DNA from: Kiloniella laminariae
GTDB taxonomy: Bacteria > Pseudomonadota > Alphaproteobacteria > Kiloniellales > Kiloniellaceae
Direction of reading: 5' to 3'
Length of the DNA stretch: 64,000 nucleotides
Assembly (NCBI RefSeq): GCF_027214005.1
Contig: NZ_JAPWGY010000003.1
Span: 248,001 to 312,000, forward strand
Below are positions 59,457 through 64,000 of this stretch, piece after piece (position 1 is the stretch's first letter; every line of letters begins with the position of its first letter). A program made the position numbers and the translations under genes. The notes beneath the pieces were generated by a model. It had not been told where the DNA came from, did no database searches, and was given only the letters and a program-made list of their open reading frames with translations.

Positions 59457-61025
59457 TCATCTTAGATATTTCTGCAGCTTTCGATCATTTGGATTGACGG
59501 CAAGGTTTTCCGGAAATCGCAGCACCACGTTGGTACCTTGTCCCGGATTGCTTTTCAGTTGCAATGCGCCTCCACTGATTTCGACCAAAGATTTGGACAA
59601 CGGTAAGCCCAAGCCAATACCGCCGTATTTCCGACCAAGGGAATCATCTATCTGGGCGAAGGGACGGAACGCCTGTTCGATTTCGGCTTTGTTCATGCCA
59701 ATGCCATTGTCTTCTATCCGGATGGTGTAGCCGTTTTTTTCAGAATAATTCACTGCAACCCGGACATTGCCACTGTATTCCGTAAACTTGAAGGCGTTTG
59801 AAATCAGGTTTGCCAGAATTTGCTTCAGGCTATTGGGATCGATTCTGATTGGCGGGCAGTCAGGCTGAATTTGGGTACTCAAGGTGACTTTGTGGTTGGT
59901 GTTTTTGCTTTGAACAAGCCGAAGAGTGTGTTCGATGGTTGAAATCAAATCTACATTTTCGGGTGTTTGATAATATTCTCCTGCTTCGATCATCGTCAGA
60001 TCAAGAATGTCATTGATAACTCTCAGGAGGTGATTGCCACTGGCGTGGATATCATTGACATATTCCTGATAGCGGGCATGGCCGAGGGCGCCGTAAATTT
60101 TTTGGGTCATCGCTTCGGAAAAGCCGATGATGGCATTGAGGGGGGTGCGTAACTCGTGGCTCATGGTTGCCAGAAAAGCTGTTTTTGCCCTGCTGGCTCT
60201 TTCTGCATGATTTTTTGCTTTCCGCAGGGCCCGTTCTACTTTTTTTACCTCGGTCAGGTTGACGTCAATACAGTACATTTCCTGTTCATTCTGGCCATTG
60301 GTCAAGAGAACATGGTTGGAATAGACCGGCACAAGTTTGCCGTCCTTGCGTTTCAGATTGATTTCGCCAGAAGGAATAGGAGGACCGCCCTTGAGCCAGT
60401 GGTTGTGGGCTTTTATTACACTTCGGCGCAGGGTGTCGGGGATTATCAAATCCTCGAGTTTCTGACCAAGGGCTTCATCGGTGGTGTAACCGTACAGGTT
60501 GCTACTGGCATTGTTCCAGTAGATCACCTTGCGATTTTGATCATATCCCTGAACAGCTAGGTTCTGCACCTGATCAAAGATGGAACGAAAGCGTCTTTCA
60601 GGTACCAGTTCGCTGCCTTCGTGTATGGGAGCACAGGCCAGTGCCTCGATATAGCCTTCAATCGCTATTGTTTTCCCTCTTGAATCACGAAGGGTAATAC
60701 AGCTCTCGTTGATCCACTGCACTGAACCGTCAATTTTGTATATCTGGCAGGGTTTTGACCTGGCCTCTCCTTCTTGTTCAAGCTGTCGCAAGAAATTTTT
60801 CCGAGTTTCGGGATCCACAAAAATACTGTGTCCCTGTTTTATCACTCGTTCATAAAAAATGTCAGAATCATCTGTCCCGAAAATGCGCATCAGGGCTGGA
60901 TTGGCGGCCTGAAAAATCCCCTCTGCATCGGCTGAGTACATACCCAGAGGGCTGTGATGAACCAGCCGTTCACAGTTGGCCAAAATTGTCTGGTGTTTAA
61001 GGTTACCGTCGCTTGAGACGCTCAT
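59457..61025 (-). CDS. PAS-domain sensor histidine kinase
   Basis: A 522-residue soluble kinase. Two PAS domains precede the kinase: about 20-130 (HHSPLGMYSADAEGIFQAANPALMRIFG) and 150-265 (GYDQNRKVIYWNNASSNLYGYTTDEALGQKLEDLI). The phospho-acceptor His is in MSHELRTPLNAIIGFSEAM, with N-box NLISNAFKFT and G-boxes EDNGIGM and KYGGIGLGLPLSKSLVE following. It has no transmembrane helix, so it senses a cytosolic signal or works from the membrane face. No response regulator gene adjoins it. The signal is unknown. Confidence 0.93.
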   Translation of the reverse strand: MSVSSDGNLKHQTILANCERLVHHSPLGMYSADAEGIFQAANPALMRIFGTDDSDIFYERVIKQGHSIFVDPETRKNFLRQLEQEGEARSKPCQIYKIDGSVQWINESCITLRDSRGKTIAIEGYIEALACAPIHEGSELVPERRFRSIFDQVQNLAVQGYDQNRKVIYWNNASSNLYGYTTDEALGQKLEDLIIPDTLRRSVIKAHNHWLKGGPPIPSGEINLKRKDGKLVPVYSNHVLLTNGQNEQEMYCIDVNLTEVKKVERALRKAKNHAERASRAKTAFLATMSHELRTPLNAIIGFSEAMTQKIYGALGHARYQEYVNDIHASGNHLLRVINDILDLTMIEAGEYYQTPENVDLISTIEHTLRLVQSKNTNHKVTLSTQIQPDCPPIRIDPNSLKQILANLISNAFKFTEYSGNVRVAVNYSEKNGYTIRIEDNGIGMNKAEIEQAFRPFAQIDDSLGRKYGGIGLGLPLSKSLVEISGGALQLKSNPGQGTNVVLRFPENLAVNPNDRKLQKYLR

Positions 61026-61247
61026 ACCGGGTCCTGTTTACTATTGGGACAGCCGTTTGATTGACCTAGTATACACACATTCTGGTTGTATTATTAATTA
61101 AAAACATAAATTAAACATTACTGTTATGGTTGTTAGTTATTGTAATCATTTGTTATATAGATAAATGCCTGAAACCATAGATCGTATTGTGATGTTTCAG
61201 TTGATGTCTTCCTGACGTAACCGGGCAGAGCAGGAATGAGGGCTATC

Positions 61248-62774
61248 TTACAAAGCCTTGTTTCGGCGATATCTTAAGGCTTCGGCAATGTGGGGCGTGG
61301 CAATTTTTTCGCTGTTCGCGAGATCAGCGATCGTCCGCGATACTTTCAAGACCCGGTGGTATGCCCGGGCTGAAAGCCGGAATTTTTCTGCGGCGTTCTG
61401 CAGCAGACTGGTTTCCTCAGGACCAAGTACCGTGACTTCTTCGAGAATTTTCCCCTCTGCTTCGGCGTTACAATAGGGGCGTAGGTCTTTAGGGAAATGA
61501 GCATAGCGTTTGATCTGGAGATTCCTGGCAGCCTGGACTCTGGCGGCGATTTCCCGGCTGCCTTCACTTGGAGGTGGCAGCGACAGGTCCTGCGCTTTCA
61601 CAGCAGGAACATCATAATAGAGATCTATCCGGTCATAGAGTGGGGCCGAGATACGGGCCTGATATTGCTGGCTACAGCGCTGACCTCTGGCACAGATCTG
61701 GGTGATCGGGTCTACCTCGCCGCAACGGCAGGGGTTCATGGCTGCAACCATCTGTATCCGGGCGGGATAGGTGATGTGGGCTTCGGCTCGGGCGATGGAT
61801 ATATGGCCGCTTTCCAGGGGTTGTCGAAGTGTTTCCAGAACGGATCTATGAAATTCGGGCAGCTCATCAAGAAAAAGAACTCCCCGATGGGCCAGCGAGA
61901 TTTCTCCCGGCCTTGCTTTTTGTCCTCCACCAACAATTGCCGGAGCAGAAGCTGAGTGATGTGGATCGCGGAAGGGGCGCTGATTTTTAAGGGTACCGTT
62001 CTTCAGCAATCCGGCGATGGAGTGAATCATACTGACTTCAAGAATCTCTTCGGGAGTCATTTCCGGCAGTATCGAGGGGAGCCGGGAGGCCAGCATGGAT
62101 TTTCCGGCTCCGGGCGGGCCGTTGAACAGCAGGTTATGTCCGCCAGCCGCGGCGATCTCCAGTACTCTTTTGGCTGTTTCCTGCCCCTTGACGTCTTTCA
62201 GATCCGGCAGATGCGGACGGTCCGTGTTGAGCGATGGCATGTCGGCTTTTGGCGGGCTGAGAATTTGTCTGCCATTGATGTGATTGATCAGCGCCAGGAG
62301 GCTCGCGGGTGCCAGAATATCAAGCTTGTCGATCCAGGCAGCTTCCCTGCCCTGGGCTTGCGGGCAAATCAGGCCGCGCTCCTGTTCCAGGGCATGAAGT
62401 GCGGCCGGTAATACGCCACTGACAGCACGGATGCTGGCATCCAGTGCCAGTTCGCCAAGGATTGTATAGCCTTGTAATTCCGCTTCCGGAATGATTTCCA
62501 TGGCGCAGAGAATGCCCAGAGCAATCGGCAGATCAAAATGACTGCCCTCTTTCTGCAGGTCGGCAGGAGCGAGGTTGACCGTTATTCTTTTGGGAGGAAG
62601 GGCCAGGCCAATGGCCGTCAGGGCTGCGCGTACTCTTTCCCGGCTTTCTGCCACGGCTTTATCCGGCAGACCAACAAGTGTGAAGGTGGGTAATCCGCTG
62701 GAAAACTGGACCTGAACATCAATTGCCCGTACCTCAATGCCTTGAAAAGATACCGTCTTGAGCTGCACTGTCAT
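61248..62774 (-). CDS. YifB/ComM family AAA+ ATPase (Mg-chelatase-like)
   Basis: A 508-residue protein. The N-terminal Lon-like ChlI domain reads GIEVRAIDVQVQFSSGLPTFTLVGLPDKAVAESRERVRAAL. A Mg-chelatase AAA+ domain follows with Walker A NGPPGAGKSMLASRLPSILP and FRDPHHSASAPAIVGGG, LAHRGVLFLDELPEF. CRCGEVDPITQ and LYDRIDLYYDVP end the family pattern. ComM promotes branch migration during natural transformation; this homologue may do so. The upstream 222 bases are AT-rich and hold no gene. Confidence 0.95.
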   Translation of the reverse strand: MTVQLKTVSFQGIEVRAIDVQVQFSSGLPTFTLVGLPDKAVAESRERVRAALTAIGLALPPKRITVNLAPADLQKEGSHFDLPIALGILCAMEIIPEAELQGYTILGELALDASIRAVSGVLPAALHALEQERGLICPQAQGREAAWIDKLDILAPASLLALINHINGRQILSPPKADMPSLNTDRPHLPDLKDVKGQETAKRVLEIAAAGGHNLLFNGPPGAGKSMLASRLPSILPEMTPEEILEVSMIHSIAGLLKNGTLKNQRPFRDPHHSASAPAIVGGGQKARPGEISLAHRGVLFLDELPEFHRSVLETLRQPLESGHISIARAEAHITYPARIQMVAAMNPCRCGEVDPITQICARGQRCSQQYQARISAPLYDRIDLYYDVPAVKAQDLSLPPPSEGSREIAARVQAARNLQIKRYAHFPKDLRPYCNAEAEGKILEEVTVLGPEETSLLQNAAEKFRLSARAYHRVLKVSRTIADLANSEKIATPHIAEALRYRRNKAL

Positions 62775-62927
62775 GTGATTTTATGCCATTTAATATTATA
62801 CCTGGGGAACAAAAAAGGAACATAACTGTAACATCAAGTGTTGTAAGGCAGAAGGTTTTTCAACCGTTGTGAACCGAGATTTTCCTGAGGGGCGAGTTGT
62901 CGAACAGGTTGGTTTGGCGGTTGCGGT

Positions 62928-63419
62928 TTAATTTATCGTCTCGAAATAATGACAGGCTTCTTCGATCTGATCTTCGCTGAACACAGTTATCCCATGGGTG
63001 CGAAGCAGGTCGGTAACCTTGCCTGCCCCCCTGATTTTGTTACCTTTGAACTGTCCATCATAGATAAAACTGCTGCCGCAGGAAGGGCTGTTTTCCTTGA
63101 GAATGGCCATTGTAATTTTTTTGTTCTGACAAAGCTTCAGCGCGATTTCCGCGCCTCTGTCAAAAGTATCTGTCAGGTTCTCGCCCTGGTCTGAGAGAAC
63201 CTGGCCCCGATATATTTCTGCGGGCGGGCGGGGAACAGGCAACCCGGCGGCCATCTCGGGACAGAGCGTAACGATCAAACCTGCAGCCTGTAAATCAAGC
63301 AACCGCTTGTGGCCCCTGCTTGCGTAACGTCCATCATAGCGTACTGCCTGACCCAACAAGCAGGCACTGACGAGTATCTGATGCTTTTGTTTTATTTCCT
63401 GTTCTGAATTTTGAGGCAA
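62928..63419 (-). CDS. DUF523 family protein
   Basis: A 163-residue protein. LVSACLLGQAVRYDGRY, then CPEMAAGLPVPRPPAEI, KENSPSCGSSFIYDG and VTDLLRTHGITVFSEDQI are the DUF523 signature with conserved Cys residues. The function is not established. The start is TTG with GGGAGAAG upstream. It is followed upstream by the GNAT gene on the same strand. Confidence 0.9.
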   Translation of the reverse strand: MPQNSEQEIKQKHQILVSACLLGQAVRYDGRYASRGHKRLLDLQAAGLIVTLCPEMAAGLPVPRPPAEIYRGQVLSDQGENLTDTFDRGAEIALKLCQNKKITMAILKENSPSCGSSFIYDGQFKGNKIRGAGKVTDLLRTHGITVFSEDQIEEACHYFETIN

Positions 63420-63446
63420 TCGTCTTCTCCCGAATATGCTGCCCTG

Positions 63447-63911
63447 CTATAGGAATTTTGACATCAGAACCCGGGGGTGTGCTTCAAAACCAAGCTTTTG
63501 GTAGAGATCCTGCGCTTTATCATTTTTTGTTTCCACCTCAAGAAAAACCCGGGCTGCCCCAAGCTTGCGGGATTCCTGTTCGGCAAAAGCGATTGCCTTG
63601 CGTCCTATACCCTGACCTCTATAGGCTGGAAGAACGTAGATTTCATCAATGCAAAATTCACGACCTCCGGCTTCCAGGGCAAACCCCAGACAGACGCAAA
63701 GATAACCTATCGTGGCCTGGTTGCTTTCAATAACCCAGAGGCGTACCAATGGGTCCCCGCCCAGTACGGCATCAATAGCGGCTGTGATTCTTGGCTGACC
63801 GTAGTGATTGTTATCTTCCCGATAGTAGGCAGATGCCAGGCTAATTACGTTTTTCCGGTCTGATTCTTTTATTAAACGAAACATTAAGCCGGGACTCTCC
63901 AGTGATGCCAT
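63447..63911 (-). CDS. GNAT acetyltransferase
   Basis: A 154-residue GNAT protein. FCIDEIYVLPAYRGQGIGRKAIAFAEQESRKLGAARVFLEVETKNDKAQDLYQKLGFEAHPRVLMSKFL contains the acetyl-CoA loop RGQGIGRKA and the usual LGF end. The N-terminal part is short (FRLIKESDRKNVISLASAYY). The acceptor is unknown. It probably shares a transcript with the DUF523 gene 27 bases downstream. The last 89 bases of the window hold nothing I can call. Confidence 0.9.
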   Translation of the reverse strand: MASLESPGLMFRLIKESDRKNVISLASAYYREDNNHYGQPRITAAIDAVLGGDPLVRLWVIESNQATIGYLCVCLGFALEAGGREFCIDEIYVLPAYRGQGIGRKAIAFAEQESRKLGAARVFLEVETKNDKAQDLYQKLGFEAHPRVLMSKFL

Positions 63912-64000
63912 GATTGTTGGATTTTTGATATCAAATTTTCTACCGCATTTGAAGGCCTGCTCAGTAAATTGGCTCGAGTTTTCTATTTTGGGATAAAGGG

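Noticed and set aside
61081-61120. CtrA site in the AT-rich gap upstream of the histidine kinase
   Set aside because: TTAA copies are present, but none is spaced by the seven bases that CtrA needs.
1-64000. tRNA, rRNA or CRISPR features
   Set aside because: I scanned for T-loop GTTCRANTC contexts, rRNA-like blocks and regularly spaced repeats, and saw none I could support.

Overview
This 64 kb window comes from the chromosome of a free-living alphaproteobacterium and spans its replication origin. The gene blocks mnmE-mnmG-rsmG-parA-parB, rho-hemJ-hemE, ppsR-maf-aroE-coaE-dnaQ-secB and hslUV/hisBHAFE occur together near the origin in Rhodospirillales-like lineages. GANTC-rich origin DNA, a DUF3576 lipoprotein, a DUF6489 protein and a Tim44-like protein fit the same class. 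Base composition looks near 50% GC with a sharp rise just right of the origin. I cannot name the genus; Kiloniella/Sneathiella-like marine groups are plausible, but this is inference.

Layout. 0-5 kb: a small membrane protein and a peptide-type ABC transporter (fused ATPase and two permeases). 5-9 kb: a membrane adenylate cyclase, an MBL-fold hydrolase, an OmpR-type regulator and an alpha/beta hydrolase. 9-16.7 kb: RibA, an alphaproteobacterial protein of unknown role, an L,D-transpeptidase-like enzyme, lipoproteins, the PLP protein YggS, a sulfotransferase and a major porin. 16.8-21 kb: leuS-lptE-holA. 21-28.6 kb: parB-parA-rsmG-mnmG-mnmE with four parS sites, a DUF6489 protein and a PAP2 enzyme. 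28.7-33.5 kb: a methylguanine methyltransferase, a quinone reductase, rho with a structured leader, hemJ and hemE.

The origin is inferred at 33.5-34.1 kb, between divergent hemE and ppsR. It has a perfect DnaA box, near-matches and a dense GANTC cluster. Genes on both sides point away from it. To the right are ppsR-maf-aroE-coaE-dnaQ (GC-rich), then a small accessory island at 38.1-40.5 kb. The island holds a membrane winged-helix-like protein, a PIN-domain protein and an unknown partner, next to a decayed IS1595-type transposase. secB follows. A second accessory block at 41-46 kb holds a phosphatase, a thioredoxin-like protein, an EEP nuclease, an orphan peptide-binding protein and an unusual regulator. 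Core genes fxsA-timA-mltA-smr resume, then an XRE regulator, a LysR/PhyH pair, hslUV, the his operon, a HIT protein, a PAS histidine kinase, the ComM/YifB ATPase, a DUF523 protein and a GNAT enzyme.

No tRNA, rRNA or CRISPR array was seen. The most interesting material is the origin/parS architecture, the PIN island, the rho leader, the repeat-containing operator-like regions at 45.2 and 46.3 kb, and several short tandem duplications to the right of the origin, two of which have expanded Maf and AroE in frame.
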